Positions 16,776-26,463 are shown, numbered from the stretch's first letter. The stretch is 64,000 nucleotides of DNA from Bacteroidaceae bacterium (GCA_017447625.1 JAFSNB010000046.1:1-64000), one strand, 5' to 3'. Notes: a model not told the origin generated them from the letters alone. A program made the numbers and translations.

Positions 16776-19700
16776 ATGAAGAAGATTTTTGCTCTTTTCC
16801 TGTTGCTGTCCGTTGTGTGGCCACAGGCTTTATTGGCTGATCACGTGGATGTATGCTGGCCTATGGGCGAGCAGGATAATCTGGCGGCTTATACTATGAC
16901 CGAAGGCGCTGAGGCCAACGTCACCCCGTCGTTCGTGTTGGGTAATAACCTTACTGTCACCGGCGTGAAGCTGGCGCCAGATGCGGAGTCGGGCTACACG
17001 GCCGTAGAGTATAATCCGGTGATGGTGCTGCTGACGCCGAAGACTCGTGTCACGCAGAAGACCTCGGGACATCAGGTGTCGTTCAGGGTAAAGGCCAACA
17101 CGGGCCACACGTTCAAGCCCACGACCATTGAACTGGATGCGGCGAAGTGCGGAACGGACGGCGGCAACTTCGACGTCTATATCCGTAACGGGGCGGGCGA
17201 GGAGGTCGCTCTGGCCACAGCCGTTTCTCCCCTGCGCAACAAAGTGGGGGCGAACAACAGCACAGGCAAGAGCCATCACACGTTCCAGATTTCCGACCAG
17301 CTGGTGACTTCGGGCAAGACCTTCCAGCTGATTCTCTATGTCTATAACTTCAACGGGCAGGACACAGAGAACCCGAAGAGCATTGGTTTCAACAACGTAA
17401 CCATAAGCGGCGAGGTGGATGAGCCCATCTATGACGCTTCGCATTATTTCACCGCTGCCACCTGCTCGGCAGGCAATCTGCTCGACGCAGTCAGCACGTT
17501 GAAGAACGGCGAGAGCACAGCGTGGCCGACAAAGCTCTTCGGCGACCCCACCGACCTGTCAGTAACGGCAGCAGAGGGCTACACCGCCACGATAACTTAT
17601 CAGGACAAGTATATCACTCTGACAGCTCTGAAAGACGGCAAGGCTGTGTTCTCTGTGAGCATCCGTTTCGTGGTGAGCCACCGTCAGCCGAAGGGAGAGG
17701 CACAACCCCTGAACCGCGGCCTGATGGCGGTGAAGACCAGTGGCGGAGTGCTGGTGAGCTGGCGTTATCGCGCAGCCGACATGGATTCGAAGCCGCGCTT
17801 CCGCCTATACCGCAACGGAAAGATCATCGGTTCAAATCCCATCACCGAGCGCACCAATTTCCTCGACACCAGCGGCTCCACGACCTCCACATACAAGCTT
17901 GAGGTCATAGATATCAACGGCAATGTCATAGAGACGCAGGACGGCGTGAAGCCCTGGACGGACCAAACCAAATATATCACTCTGCAGGGCGGCGCTCCCA
18001 CAGACCCCACGAACGCAGGCGCGACATACACCCCGAACGACGCCTCTTACTGCGATATGGACGGCGACGGCGAATATGAGATTATCCTTAAGTGGGCGCC
18101 CAGCAACGAGAAGGACGCCGCCAGCAACGGCACTACATCGCCGGCTTTCTACAGCTGCTATAAGATGGACGGCACCCGCCTCTGGATGCTACATACGGGT
18201 CATAATATGTTCAACTCGGCTCACACCACACCGTTCATAGCCTGGGACCTTGACGGCGACGGCTATGGCGAGTTCATGGTGAAGACAGCACCCGGAGCCA
18301 TTGACGGCGAGGGCAACTTCGTAATCATGCCAGGTGATGACCCGAAAGCGAACCTGAAAAGTGACAGAGGCAAGCAAGACCATGGTCCGGAATACATCAC
18401 CGTGTTCGACGGCACCACAGGCGCAGAACTGAAGACTATAAAATACCACACGGCTTACGGCGACGAGACCACCTCATTCTGGGGTGACAGCAAACAGAAC
18501 CGCTCGGAGCGCTATCTGGCAGCCATAGCCTGGTTGGACGGCGAGGACAGCAACCCGTCGGCCATCTTCGCACGCGGTTACTACAGCGGTTGCAAGATAG
18601 GTGCCTACGACTGGGATGGCGAGGAGCTGACCCTGAGATGGCTGCACCGAGGCACAGGAGCCAACAACGGCACGGTGACCTACGCCAACGGCACGGTGAA
18701 GAACCTCACCAAATCCGTTTATGGTGAGGGCGCTCACTGGATCTGCGTGGGCGATGTCACAGGCGACGGCAAGCAGGAAATCCACTACGGCTCCGGAGCC
18801 CTGAAGCCCGACGGCACGACACTCTACCGCACGGGCTTCGGTCATGGTGACGCTATGCATCTGAGCGACTTTATCCCCTCGCGTCCGGGCTTGGAGCTGT
18901 TCATGCCGCACGAGCACTCTCCTTACGGAGTGGATCTGCGCGATGCCGCCACAGGCGAAGTCCTCTTCCGCACTACAGCCTCCGGCGACACAGGCCGCGG
19001 ACTGATAGCACACTTCAATCCCGAGGCAGACGATGCCTATTGGCAGTCGAGCGCCAGCGCATCGCTCTTCGACACAGGCCAGAACGTGATCCTGGAGAGT
19101 TGCAGTCACGGCGGCGGCGCTTCGCTCAACAATCGTATCTACTGGAACGGCGATCTGGCTGACGACTTCTACGACAAGTCTGTGCTGGAATACTGGAATG
19201 TGGAAGGCAAAGGCTTCTGGCGTATGCAGGTGAACGGCAGCAACTACACCTCCGGAAACCTGAACAACTATACGAAGTACAACCCCTGTGTGCTCGGCGA
19301 CCTGCTCGGCGACTGGCGCGAGGAGATTGTCAACTGGACGCAGAGCGGCAACAACTTCCAACTGGTTATCAACGCCACGGACTATCAGACGGACTACATC
19401 GTGCCGCATCTGATGGACAACTACGCTTACCGCGCACAGGTAATTAACCAGAACTGCGCCTACAACCAGCCGCCGCATTTGAACTACGACCTCATTGACC
19501 GCTACACCGTGGAGCGCACTGTGCCCCAGAGCGGCTGGGATGTGCTCTATGCCCCGTATCCGCTGCTCGTTCCGCAGGGCGTCACGGCTTACAACGTGGG
19601 AGGCGTGAATGCTGTAGCTGACACCGTGCGTGTCACAGCTATCAAAGGAACGGCTGTTATTCCGGCAGGCGCATCAATAGTCTATAAGGCAACAGCCGGC

Positions 19701-20108
19701 CAGACTGTCCGCTTCCGCCCGACAACAAAAACTACTTCAAATATCTCGAAGACGTACCTGAAGGGCTGCTCCGTGGATAGCGTGCTCGTGAGCAACGAGG
19801 ATACGAAGGAGTATTTCTACACCTTCCGCGTTGATGCCGAGACGGGAGCTATGGGATTCTTCAAGGTAGAGGAGTCCACGACCGTTCCCGCCTGCACGCC
19901 CTGGCTGCGGGTTAATGGAACCGCCACGAACCCGCCTCTGCCTCAGTATTTCCTGACCAAGGGGGGCATCCCCTCTGCTGTGAAAGCGTTGCCCTCAGCC
20001 ACAGACAAGGCCGAAGAAATCTATGATCTCAGCGGCCGCCGCGTAGAATCCGGCGCCATGAAGTCCGGAAAGATTTACATCATAAACGGCGAGAAACTCA
20101 GGAAGTGA
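16776..20108 (+). CDS. Rhamnogalacturonan lyase, PL11 family, secreted
   Basis: 1110 residues with signal peptide MKKIFALFLLLSVVWPQALLA. Residues about 20-305 form accessory beta domains of unknown function. The PL11 core starts near residue 311 (PLNRGLMAVKTSGGVLVSWR) and includes the family-typical calcium-binding DMDGDGEYEIILKW, DLDGDGYGEFMVKTAPGA, GDVTGDGKQEI and DLLGDWREEIV motifs of the eight-bladed propeller. PL11 enzymes cleave the alpha-1,4 bond between rhamnose and galacturonate in rhamnogalacturonan-I by beta-elimination. The end, EIYDLSGRRV...KIYIINGEK, resembles the tails of the LRR, phosphatase-module and GH51 proteins of this window and suggests surface or extracellular delivery. 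Products would feed the GH105 and GH28-GH106 enzymes at 56-61 kb. Confidence 0.93.
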   Translation: MKKIFALFLLLSVVWPQALLADHVDVCWPMGEQDNLAAYTMTEGAEANVTPSFVLGNNLTVTGVKLAPDAESGYTAVEYNPVMVLLTPKTRVTQKTSGHQVSFRVKANTGHTFKPTTIELDAAKCGTDGGNFDVYIRNGAGEEVALATAVSPLRNKVGANNSTGKSHHTFQISDQLVTSGKTFQLILYVYNFNGQDTENPKSIGFNNVTISGEVDEPIYDASHYFTAATCSAGNLLDAVSTLKNGESTAWPTKLFGDPTDLSVTAAEGYTATITYQDKYITLTALKDGKAVFSVSIRFVVSHRQPKGEAQPLNRGLMAVKTSGGVLVSWRYRAADMDSKPRFRLYRNGKIIGSNPITERTNFLDTSGSTTSTYKLEVIDINGNVIETQDGVKPWTDQTKYITLQGGAPTDPTNAGATYTPNDASYCDMDGDGEYEIILKWAPSNEKDAASNGTTSPAFYSCYKMDGTRLWMLHTGHNMFNSAHTTPFIAWDLDGDGYGEFMVKTAPGAIDGEGNFVIMPGDDPKANLKSDRGKQDHGPEYITVFDGTTGAELKTIKYHTAYGDETTSFWGDSKQNRSERYLAAIAWLDGEDSNPSAIFARGYYSGCKIGAYDWDGEELTLRWLHRGTGANNGTVTYANGTVKNLTKSVYGEGAHWICVGDVTGDGKQEIHYGSGALKPDGTTLYRTGFGHGDAMHLSDFIPSRPGLELFMPHEHSPYGVDLRDAATGEVLFRTTASGDTGRGLIAHFNPEADDAYWQSSASASLFDTGQNVILESCSHGGGASLNNRIYWNGDLADDFYDKSVLEYWNVEGKGFWRMQVNGSNYTSGNLNNYTKYNPCVLGDLLGDWREEIVNWTQSGNNFQLVINATDYQTDYIVPHLMDNYAYRAQVINQNCAYNQPPHLNYDLIDRYTVERTVPQSGWDVLYAPYPLLVPQGVTAYNVGGVNAVADTVRVTAIKGTAVIPAGASIVYKATAGQTVRFRPTTKTTSNISKTYLKGCSVDSVLVSNEDTKEYFYTFRVDAETGAMGFFKVEESTTVPACTPWLRVNGTATNPPLPQYFLTKGGIPSAVKALPSATDKAEEIYDLSGRRVESGAMKSGKIYIINGEKLRK

Positions 20109-20125
20109 GGCTTAAAGGAAAAAAG

Positions 20126-20158
20126 GAAAGCAGGTTGTTAGCCTGCTTTCTTTTTTTT
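20126..20158 (+). terminator. Intrinsic terminator of the PL11 gene
   Basis: GAAAGCAGG (20126-20134), loop TTGTTAG, CCTGCTTTC (20142-20150), then eight T. Also preceded by an A run, so it may work on both strands. Confidence 0.85.
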
Positions 20159-20159
20159 A

Positions 20160-20304
20160 AGACGTTATACCGGAATACCGTTATTTCCGTTTAATCGTTT
20201 AATCGTTTAATCGAAATTCCGAAAATCCGTTATTCCGTTATTTCGTTATTCCGTAATTTCGTTATTCCGTAATTTCGTGATTCCGTAATTTCGTGATTCC
20301 GGGG
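20160..20304. repeat. Short-period filler (CGTTATTCCG type)
   Basis: Imperfect tandem words such as TTTCGTTATTCCGTAA, with a period of about 8-16 bp, fill most of this spacer. Similar filler follows gdhA (33351-33432) and precedes the GH20 gene (37118-37160). Confidence 0.6.
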
Positions 20305-20703
20305 TTACGGCTTCGCCGCCTTATTGGCCCTCTCAATGGAGTCCTCTCGCATCTGCTGAATGTAGGCTTCGTAGAGGAGGTCTTTGAAGGTCTTCACCTG
20401 ATCAAAATGCTCGAGGCCACGGAGACGATGCTTACGGCTTTTCTCACGCTTGCGGTCTTTTATTGCGAAAGGGTGAGTGATTTTGTCGTTGATGCCGGGA
20501 GACAGTTTCTCGAGCACTTTGCCCAAAGAGGGGATATTCACCCGTCCCTCTTTCCATCTCTTCAGGCTTCGGTCCAGAGCCTTATTCACGGGCAGTCCCT
20601 GAGGGCTATAGACAACCACCTCACGCATCGTGTCCGTACGCATCGAGTCTTTCTGGAGCGTGTCGGTGGCGAGGGCTAAAGATATAAGCAGAGGGAGCAG
20701 CAT
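20305..20703 (-). CDS. Small exported protein of unknown function
   Basis: 132 residues. MLLPLLISLALATDTLQ suggests a short signal peptide, followed by a basic, helical body (SLKRWKEGRVNIPSLGKVLEKLSPGINDKITHPFAIKDRKREKSRKHR in several charged blocks; no residue run is catalytic-looking). It starts four bases after the stop of the 51-residue protein upstream, so it is probably the third gene of the zeta-toxin operon. I do not recognise the family and infer no function; similar small exported proteins with an early VVVYSPQGLPVN-like segment occur in Bacteroidales. Confidence 0.6.
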   Translation of the reverse strand: MLLPLLISLALATDTLQKDSMRTDTMREVVVYSPQGLPVNKALDRSLKRWKEGRVNIPSLGKVLEKLSPGINDKITHPFAIKDRKREKSRKHRLRGLEHFDQVKTFKDLLYEAYIQQMREDSIERANKAAKP

Positions 20704-20707
20704 CTAA

Positions 20708-20863
20708 CTAAAGTTCGTCGGGACGAAGATCTAAGACTTTCCCGTTGCGGCATACCACGAGCGTGGTGCCCATTAGCTTGGCCCGTTCCACGAGCCGCTG
20801 CTGTGCCAGAAAAATACCTTTGTCGATACTTTTCTGCATTTCAATTACTTCGCGGTCACTCAT
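20708..20863 (-). CDS. 51-residue partner of the zeta toxin, candidate antitoxin
   Basis: The ATG at 20863 overlaps the zeta-toxin stop in ATGAGTGA, a coupling signal that favours this start over the longer ORF from 20923. The peptide is a predicted helix (MSDREVIEMQKSIDKGIFLA) followed by beta strands ending TLVVCRNGKVLDLRPDEL. It is acidic to neutral and soluble. In classical epsilon-zeta loci the antitoxin gene precedes the toxin; here the small gene follows. It has no visible similarity to epsilon or PezA. Antitoxin function is inferred only from overlap and size. Confidence 0.6.
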   Translation of the reverse strand: MSDREVIEMQKSIDKGIFLAQQRLVERAKLMGTTLVVCRNGKVLDLRPDEL

Positions 20864-21464
20864 GGTCGGATTCAATTTGATTGTAATGCTCGTAGAAAGC
20901 CTGATATTTGGCTTCGTTCTCAATGTTCACGCGCACGTTCTTCCATCCGCAGGCCAGACGTTCGCTGGGAACGGTGGAGTTGTCGTACAGCGCCCAGTAA
21001 TCCACAACGGGGATATACAGCTGGAATAGATTCTGCAAGCCGGCGTGATAGCGGCGCAGGATTACTTCGGTGGGGATATTGTGCCCACCCTGACTGACTC
21101 GTTTTGCCACGCGGGCTACGGCCTGCTCGGGGCTGGAGAGCGAGAAGAAGAGGAGCGTGACGAAATAGCCGCGCTTCTGCGCCCGCTGAATCAGTTTCAC
21201 GTATGAGCGTGTGGCAAGAGTGGTCTCGAAAGCGAATGTCTCACCTTCTTTCAGAAGATGGATGATACGGTCTATCATCAGTCGGCCTGCCTGAATAGCA
21301 ACTCCCTCGGGATTGAACGGAGAGAGACCCTTGGCGATTTCGTCTGCATTGACGAACTCGCGGCAGTTAAGCATCTCCGGCAGCACCGTGAAAGAGGCTG
21401 TTGTCTTTCCGGCACCGTTGCATCCGGCGATGATGAATAGGTTTAATTTCTTTTGATCGGCCAC
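20856..21464 (-). CDS. Zeta-toxin family kinase
   Basis: 202 residues. Walker A GCNGAGKTT at about residues 14-22, followed by EFVNADEIAKGLSPFNPEG, which is the conserved NADE/P region of zeta and PezT-like kinases. FAFETTLATRSY and FFSLSSPEQAVARVAKRVSQGGHNIP, with R-x-GG-H-x-P, are also diagnostic. Zeta toxins phosphorylate UDP-N-acetylglucosamine and so block peptidoglycan synthesis in studied systems; some relatives may have other kinase roles. A TATCTTTG box lies at 21548-21555, and the leader contains a GC-rich palindrome (21486-21518). It is first in a three-gene leftward unit. Confidence 0.85.
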   Translation of the reverse strand: MADQKKLNLFIIAGCNGAGKTTASFTVLPEMLNCREFVNADEIAKGLSPFNPEGVAIQAGRLMIDRIIHLLKEGETFAFETTLATRSYVKLIQRAQKRGYFVTLLFFSLSSPEQAVARVAKRVSQGGHNIPTEVILRRYHAGLQNLFQLYIPVVDYWALYDNSTVPSERLACGWKNVRVNIENEAKYQAFYEHYNQIESDHE

Positions 21465-21485
21465 GATATTGAGTTTAAAGTTTAG

Positions 21486-21518
21486 GACTCTCCCCCCGCC
21501 CTCCCTAAAGGGAGGGAG
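21486..21518. repeat. GC-rich palindrome in the zeta-toxin leader
   Basis: GACTCTCCCCCCGCCCTCCC followed by TAAAGGGAGGGAG: a single half-unit of the palindrome family that forms pairs at 40545-40711. It lies between the -7 box and the start codon, so it would fold in the mRNA leader. Confidence 0.6.
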
Positions 21519-21547
21519 CGAAATGAGAAAGTTGGATGTTCTCCGGG

Positions 21548-21555
21548 CAAAGATA
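21548..21555 (-). promoter_or_regulatory. Promoter -7 box for the zeta-toxin operon
   Basis: Minus-strand TATCTTTG, giving a leader of about 75 nt that contains the 21486-21518 palindrome. Confidence 0.55.
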
Positions 21556-21703
21556 GGCTTTTTTTAATTGACAGTTGACAATTGACAGCCTAAAGTTAGG
21601 CTTTGCCCCCCTTTTTGGTATTATTTAACAGAATACTAAAGTAGTAGATTGGCAATTTAACAGATAAAACCCCAATTATGAATTAAGCATTATGAATTAA
21701 GCA

Positions 21704-22381
21704 TTATGAATTAAGCAAGTCTGGTCTCAGTCGGCGGGTGCGCTCCAAACTCTGCTGCAGTTCCCACTCCTTGATTTTCGCCTCGTGGCCGGAAAGCAGG
21801 ATGTCCGGCACGCGCCAGCCTTTGTATTCGGCGGGGCGCGTATAAACAGGGGCTGCCAGCAGGTTGTCCTGGAAGGAGTCGGAGAGAGCGCTCTGCTCGT
21901 CACCAATGGCCCCCGGGATAATGCGCACAATGGCATCTGTCATCACGGCAGCCGCCAGTTCGCCGCCCGTGAGCACATAGTCTCCGATGCTCACTTCCTT
22001 GGTGATGAGGTGTTCGCGGATGCGGTAGTCTATGCCTTTGTAGTGGCCGCATAGGATGATGATGTTCTCGCATAGCGAGAGCGTGTTGGCCATAGGCTGT
22101 GAGAACTGTTCGCCGTCGGGGGTGGTGAATATCACTTCGTCGTAGTGGCGCTCGCTCTTCAGCTGACTGATGCAACGGTCTATAGGTTCGCATTGCATCA
22201 CCATCCCGGCAAAGCCGCCGAAGGGGTAGTCATCGACGCGGCGATAGCGGTTAGTGCTGTAGTCGCGCAGGTTATGCAGATGGATTTCCACCAGCCCCTG
22301 ACGCTGTGCGCGCCCGATGATGCTTTCGTTCAGGAAGCCCTCGATGAGCTGTGGCAGAACTGTTATAATATCGATTCTCAT
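21704..22381 (-). CDS. trmD: tRNA (guanine37-N1)-methyltransferase
   Basis: 225 residues, the normal TrmD length. [51 protein letters not shown] and [14 protein letters not shown] are hallmark segments; the last two form the trefoil-knot SAM site. It makes m1G37 next to the anticodon and prevents frameshifting. The last codons (LLNS, stop) are written by an ATTATGAATTAAGC filler repeat. Start ATG at 22381, 42 bp after the SNF2-family gene stop, so the two are probably co-transcribed. Confidence 0.96.
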   Translation of the reverse strand: MRIDIITVLPQLIEGFLNESIIGRAQRQGLVEIHLHNLRDYSTNRYRRVDDYPFGGFAGMVMQCEPIDRCISQLKSERHYDEVIFTTPDGEQFSQPMANTLSLCENIIILCGHYKGIDYRIREHLITKEVSIGDYVLTGGELAAAVMTDAIVRIIPGAIGDEQSALSDSFQDNLLAAPVYTRPAEYKGWRVPDILLSGHEAKIKEWELQQSLERTRRLRPDLLNS

Positions 22382-22423
22382 ATTAATTATGCATTATGAA
22401 TTATGCATTATGCATTGAATAGA

Positions 22424-25400
22424 CTACCATTGGTTCGAAAGCATATCGAGCATATCCTTGGCGGTGAGGCGGTGGTTCTTGTCTGCGCCTTCGAGGATGC
22501 TCTCAGAGATAGCGCGTTTGGACTCGTGAAGACGCAGAATCTTCTCTTCGATGGTGTGGTGACTGATGAGGTGATAGACAGTGACGGCCTGCGTCTGTCC
22601 GATGCGGTAGGCACGGTCGGTGGCCTGCTGTTCGATGGCGGGATTCCACCACGGGTCGAGATGGATGACATAGTTCGCAGCCGTAAGGTTCAGACCTACG
22701 CCGCCCGCCTTGAGGCTGATGAGGAATATGGGTCGCTTGCCCTTCTGGAAGTCGGCCACGAGCTGCTCGCGTTGCTTGATGGGCACAGAACCGTCCAGAT
22801 AGAAGTAGGGCAGGCCGATTTCCTCCAGCGCTTTCTGTATGAGTGCGAGGAATCCGGTGAACTGACTGAACACAAGTACGTTGTGACCGCCATCGACGAT
22901 ATTCTGAACCAACTCCTTGAAGGCGTTGACCTTGCTCGAGCCGCCAGTCCATGTCGGGTCGGTGAGCTCGGCGGAGCAGGCCGTGCGGCGCAGACGTGTG
23001 ATTTCTGCCAGCGCGTTCACAGACAGCTGTTCGCCCTCCTCCTTGAACTTCTGCTCGGCCTCGCGACGGATGACCTCGTAGAGAGCCATCTCCTGCGGGG
23101 TGAGTTCCACGGTGAGGTTAATCTCGGTCTTGTCCGGCAGTTCCTTCACCACAGCCTGTTTCGTTCGGCGCAGCATGAACGGAGCCACGAGCGCCTGCAG
23201 CTGGTTCTGTCGGTTGCGCTCCTCCATGTTCTCTATGGGGATAATATATTTCTGGCTAAATTGCTCGTAGGTGCCGAGAAGTCCGGGATTGATAAACTGG
23301 AACAGATTCCACAGCTCGCCCAGATGGTTCTGCACAGGCGTACCCGTGAGGATGAGGCGGTGGGTGGCAAGGATTTCCATGCAGGCGGCGCTGGTCTTCG
23401 TGCCACGGTTCTTGATGTTGTGTGCCTCGTCCAGACAGGCTACATTCCACGAGCGGGCATTGATAAGTCCGGCCTGCGACACCAGAAGACCGTAGGTGCA
23501 GATAAGCACGTCACGGGCTTCGGCCTGTTCCACCAGCGGCCGGCGGTCGTAGTACTCGCTCATGTTGTAGGCAGTCAGGGTGGGGGCGAAGCGCTCGATC
23601 TCGTTCTTCCAATTGGAGACCACAGAGGCGGGAGCCACCACGAGCGACGGTCCCTGGTCTGCCATCTGCAGCAGATAGGCAATGGTCTGAATGGTCTTAC
23701 CCAGACCCATATCGTCGGCAAGACATGCGCCGGCTCCCCATTGCGAGAGACGCATCAGCCACTCGTAACCGTCCTTCTGATAGGGTCGCAGCGTGGCCTT
23801 GAGGGTAGTGGGAACAGGTATTTCCATCTTGTCGGCGGCCTCGATGCGCTCCTTCATGTTGTTCAGCTCGGTGTCGTGGTTTATGTCTATCTCGCCGTGG
23901 AGAAGCTGTGCGAGAAGGCTGGTGTGCAGGGTTGGGATAGTGGCGTGGCCATCGGTCTGCGTGGTGATGCTCTCGAGCGTGTCGAGCTGCTGGCGCAGTT
24001 TCTCGCTCAGCCACAGGTAGTCGCCATTTTGCAGTTGCACATATCCGCCGTGACTGCCCGAGATGGCCTGCAGAAGCTGCTGGGCGGTGAGCACCTCGTT
24101 GTCGTCCAGACGCACGTTGCCCTCGATCTCGAACCACCGTCCGCGGTTCTTCAGCGAGATGTTCCACTGAGCACCCATCGTGGAACGCATCTTCAGGCGT
24201 TCGCCTTCGGGCCACTCCACACTACTCATTTCCATGTGGCTGCTAACGAAGGCCAGCAGGTCGAGCACCTGCAGCGTGGGCAGATGTCCGTTGAGGTTGC
24301 CGTTGAGTTTTATGCCGTGGATGTTGCAATAGTTGAGAAGGATGGCAAGCGACTGCGTCTCGCCCTCGAACTGGCGCTCAACGCGGAAGCGTCCGTCCTC
24401 GTTCTCGTCTATTATCACCTTGTCTCCCTGGCCAGGCGTTGTGGTCATGTGTCCTCCGGCGAGGGGGCGCACCATAATGTCGGCGTCGAACAGGGTCTGG
24501 GTTACGGGGTCAGGTGTCAGACGGATGAGTATTGATGTCTGTCCCTGAACCACTGGCAGCTCCCTCTCGTCGGGAATAAGGTCAGAGTGGATTTCTATGA
24601 CGTTGCGCAGCATCGGCAACAGTTTCCTCAGCTGAGGCTCGGCTGCGGCGGGGAAGTCAGTCACGGAAAGCAGTTCCTGAAGCACGCTGCGCTCGTGGTC
24701 TTTCATCGGGAAATAGACGTAGTGCATAGCGTCGTCGCGGTGGAAGACCGAGGTGGGGGAGAGAAGTTCCTGGAACTGTACGTTGCTCTGAAGATGGAAA
24801 CCCTCTTCGGTGTGTTCAACCATTATATACGGCGGTTGCGACTCGATGTTCACGCGGCGGTTGGGCGTGTATTCGCTGGTGAAGACGCGGTCGGAACCTA
24901 CAAGATGCGGCAGGATTATTCCCACCGTGAGGCGGGTGCTCTGTGTGAAGCGCAAGTCGGCCAGAACGGCTTGGTCGGTGCGGTCCATGAACGACTCGTT
25001 GCCGCCGCTGAAACGGCTCAGAGGCATAACCTTGCCAAGTCCCCACTTGCCGCTGCGCAGGCGGTTCTGCTCGCGCAGTTCTACACTTTCGCCATCGGCC
25101 TGAATCACATACATCACGCGGCGTTCGCCCTCGTCCGACGGCTCCATGCGCTGGCTCTCGCTTGCCAGCAGGCGCTCAACGACCAGCTCCCAAGGCGCCT
25201 TGACTTGAACCATTCCGAGCATCGGCTTTGAACCGAACACGTTGTCGAGCAGTCGCTTCTCATACTTGGTGGTCTTTATGAAGCGCAGGGCTTCGTGGCG
25301 AAGGAAAGCCGTCTGCGGCTCATCCTCTTTGGCATACGGCATACCGCCCAGCTGCGCACCGATCACGGCTGCCAGCTTCTGTTGCAGGATGTATTCGCGG

Positions 25401-26413
25401 TCGGCCAGAGTCTGCGGATTCAGCAGATCGGCCAGCATGTCCATGTTGAGGCGCTGAAGGGGATGCAGCAGCATGTCGGCCAGCAGGATTGCCGTACCCA
25501 CGCGGCGCGGATTGCTGGCCTGTGCCAGCTCCTTGAATTGCATCAGAGCGGCGCGGTTGTTGTCGCCCTTGCTCAGCCAAGTAGCTATAACCCAATAGAT
25601 TGCGGCTATGCCATCGGTGATGAACCGGTCGCCGCCAGTCTTGGTGCTGCTAAGCGCATCGGAGAATAACTTCACAGCCAGGTCGGCCTTGCCGCCAATG
25701 ATAGCGTGTACGGCCTTGGTCAGCAGGTCGTAGTAGTTCATTCGTATGCCGCTCGGGTTGTTGTAGGTGCCGCGACACACGAAGTTGTAGTAATTCACCA
25801 GCGAGAACATCATCTTGATGTCGGGATCAGAATCATCGAGCTTGCGCATAGAGAGATGCTTCTGCAGGATCTCGTCGTTGTCCTTGAAGTCATCCTTCAT
25901 CCATTTCTTTATGCAAGCCATGATGAAAGACGGGAAATCCACGTCGCGAATCATCAGTAGGAGACTGTCAAACCGCCTGTCGTTGGCCAGACCTACGAGA
26001 TAGGGCGGCATATTCGTGTCGAGCATGATTGGCGGCGGCATCTTGCCTGCGGCACACATACGCACCACCTTCTGCAGGTCGTCGTATTTCGGATTGCGGG
26101 TCAGGGGCCACTTCTGGAATTCATGAATCCAGTCAAGATGCTCCTCTATGGCAAAGAGCATCACGTCGGCATAGTAGCGTGCCCGGATCATCTGCTGCTC
26201 CGGCGCGAAATGGGTGGCAGGCAGGTGGGCCACTATTCCGTCCTCAATGAGCGAGGCGGTGAGCAAAGGCAGTTCGCCCATCATGCATGCGCCGTGAACA
26301 GCAAGCTGCGTTTTGTCCTCATCACTCAGATGCCCGCCAATGTAAGCATAGAGGCAGGCCAGCTTCTGTGCTGCCGGTGAAATGTTGTGAATATATTGTC
26401 TGAAATAGTTCAT
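22424..26413 (-). CDS. SNF2/Swi2-family DEAD-box ATPase
   Basis: 1329 residues. The C-terminal 460 residues hold the full Swi2/Snf2 motor: ADDMGLGKTIQTIAYL (Walker A, about residue 899), DEAHNIKNRGTKTS (motif II, about 994), LTGTPVQNHLGELWNLFQF, and the second RecA lobe with VLVFSQFTGFLALIQKAL, SLKAGGVGLNLTAANYVIHLDPWWNP and QATDRAYRIGQ. The first 870 residues are helical and beta-mixed, typical of the long bacterial RapA/HepA-like proteins with an SNF2_N core, and contain no motif I can name. Such proteins remodel protein-DNA complexes or recycle RNA polymerase. The promoter is the minus-strand TACTTTTG box at 26464-26471, divergent from ligA. Confidence 0.92.
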   Translation of the reverse strand: MNYFRQYIHNISPAAQKLACLYAYIGGHLSDEDKTQLAVHGACMMGELPLLTASLIEDGIVAHLPATHFAPEQQMIRARYYADVMLFAIEEHLDWIHEFQKWPLTRNPKYDDLQKVVRMCAAGKMPPPIMLDTNMPPYLVGLANDRRFDSLLLMIRDVDFPSFIMACIKKWMKDDFKDNDEILQKHLSMRKLDDSDPDIKMMFSLVNYYNFVCRGTYNNPSGIRMNYYDLLTKAVHAIIGGKADLAVKLFSDALSSTKTGGDRFITDGIAAIYWVIATWLSKGDNNRAALMQFKELAQASNPRRVGTAILLADMLLHPLQRLNMDMLADLLNPQTLADREYILQQKLAAVIGAQLGGMPYAKEDEPQTAFLRHEALRFIKTTKYEKRLLDNVFGSKPMLGMVQVKAPWELVVERLLASESQRMEPSDEGERRVMYVIQADGESVELREQNRLRSGKWGLGKVMPLSRFSGGNESFMDRTDQAVLADLRFTQSTRLTVGIILPHLVGSDRVFTSEYTPNRRVNIESQPPYIMVEHTEEGFHLQSNVQFQELLSPTSVFHRDDAMHYVYFPMKDHERSVLQELLSVTDFPAAAEPQLRKLLPMLRNVIEIHSDLIPDERELPVVQGQTSILIRLTPDPVTQTLFDADIMVRPLAGGHMTTTPGQGDKVIIDENEDGRFRVERQFEGETQSLAILLNYCNIHGIKLNGNLNGHLPTLQVLDLLAFVSSHMEMSSVEWPEGERLKMRSTMGAQWNISLKNRGRWFEIEGNVRLDDNEVLTAQQLLQAISGSHGGYVQLQNGDYLWLSEKLRQQLDTLESITTQTDGHATIPTLHTSLLAQLLHGEIDINHDTELNNMKERIEAADKMEIPVPTTLKATLRPYQKDGYEWLMRLSQWGAGACLADDMGLGKTIQTIAYLLQMADQGPSLVVAPASVVSNWKNEIERFAPTLTAYNMSEYYDRRPLVEQAEARDVLICTYGLLVSQAGLINARSWNVACLDEAHNIKNRGTKTSAACMEILATHRLILTGTPVQNHLGELWNLFQFINPGLLGTYEQFSQKYIIPIENMEERNRQNQLQALVAPFMLRRTKQAVVKELPDKTEINLTVELTPQEMALYEVIRREAEQKFKEEGEQLSVNALAEITRLRRTACSAELTDPTWTGGSSKVNAFKELVQNIVDGGHNVLVFSQFTGFLALIQKALEEIGLPYFYLDGSVPIKQREQLVADFQKGKRPIFLISLKAGGVGLNLTAANYVIHLDPWWNPAIEQQATDRAYRIGQTQAVTVYHLISHHTIEEKILRLHESKRAISESILEGADKNHRLTAKDMLDMLSNQW

Positions 26414-26463
26414 ATTTGAGCTATATTTTGTGGTTTATATACAGTTTTCTCGTTATTGCGGCG

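Noticed and set aside
18474..19478. 334-codon frame opposite the PL11 gene
   Set aside because: Antisense shadow; the PL11 propeller motifs on the other strand are unambiguous.
22403..24535. 710-codon open frame on the plus strand opposite the SNF2-family gene
   Set aside because: It is the antisense of a well-supported motor domain; its product has no recognisable motif and it has no promoter box.
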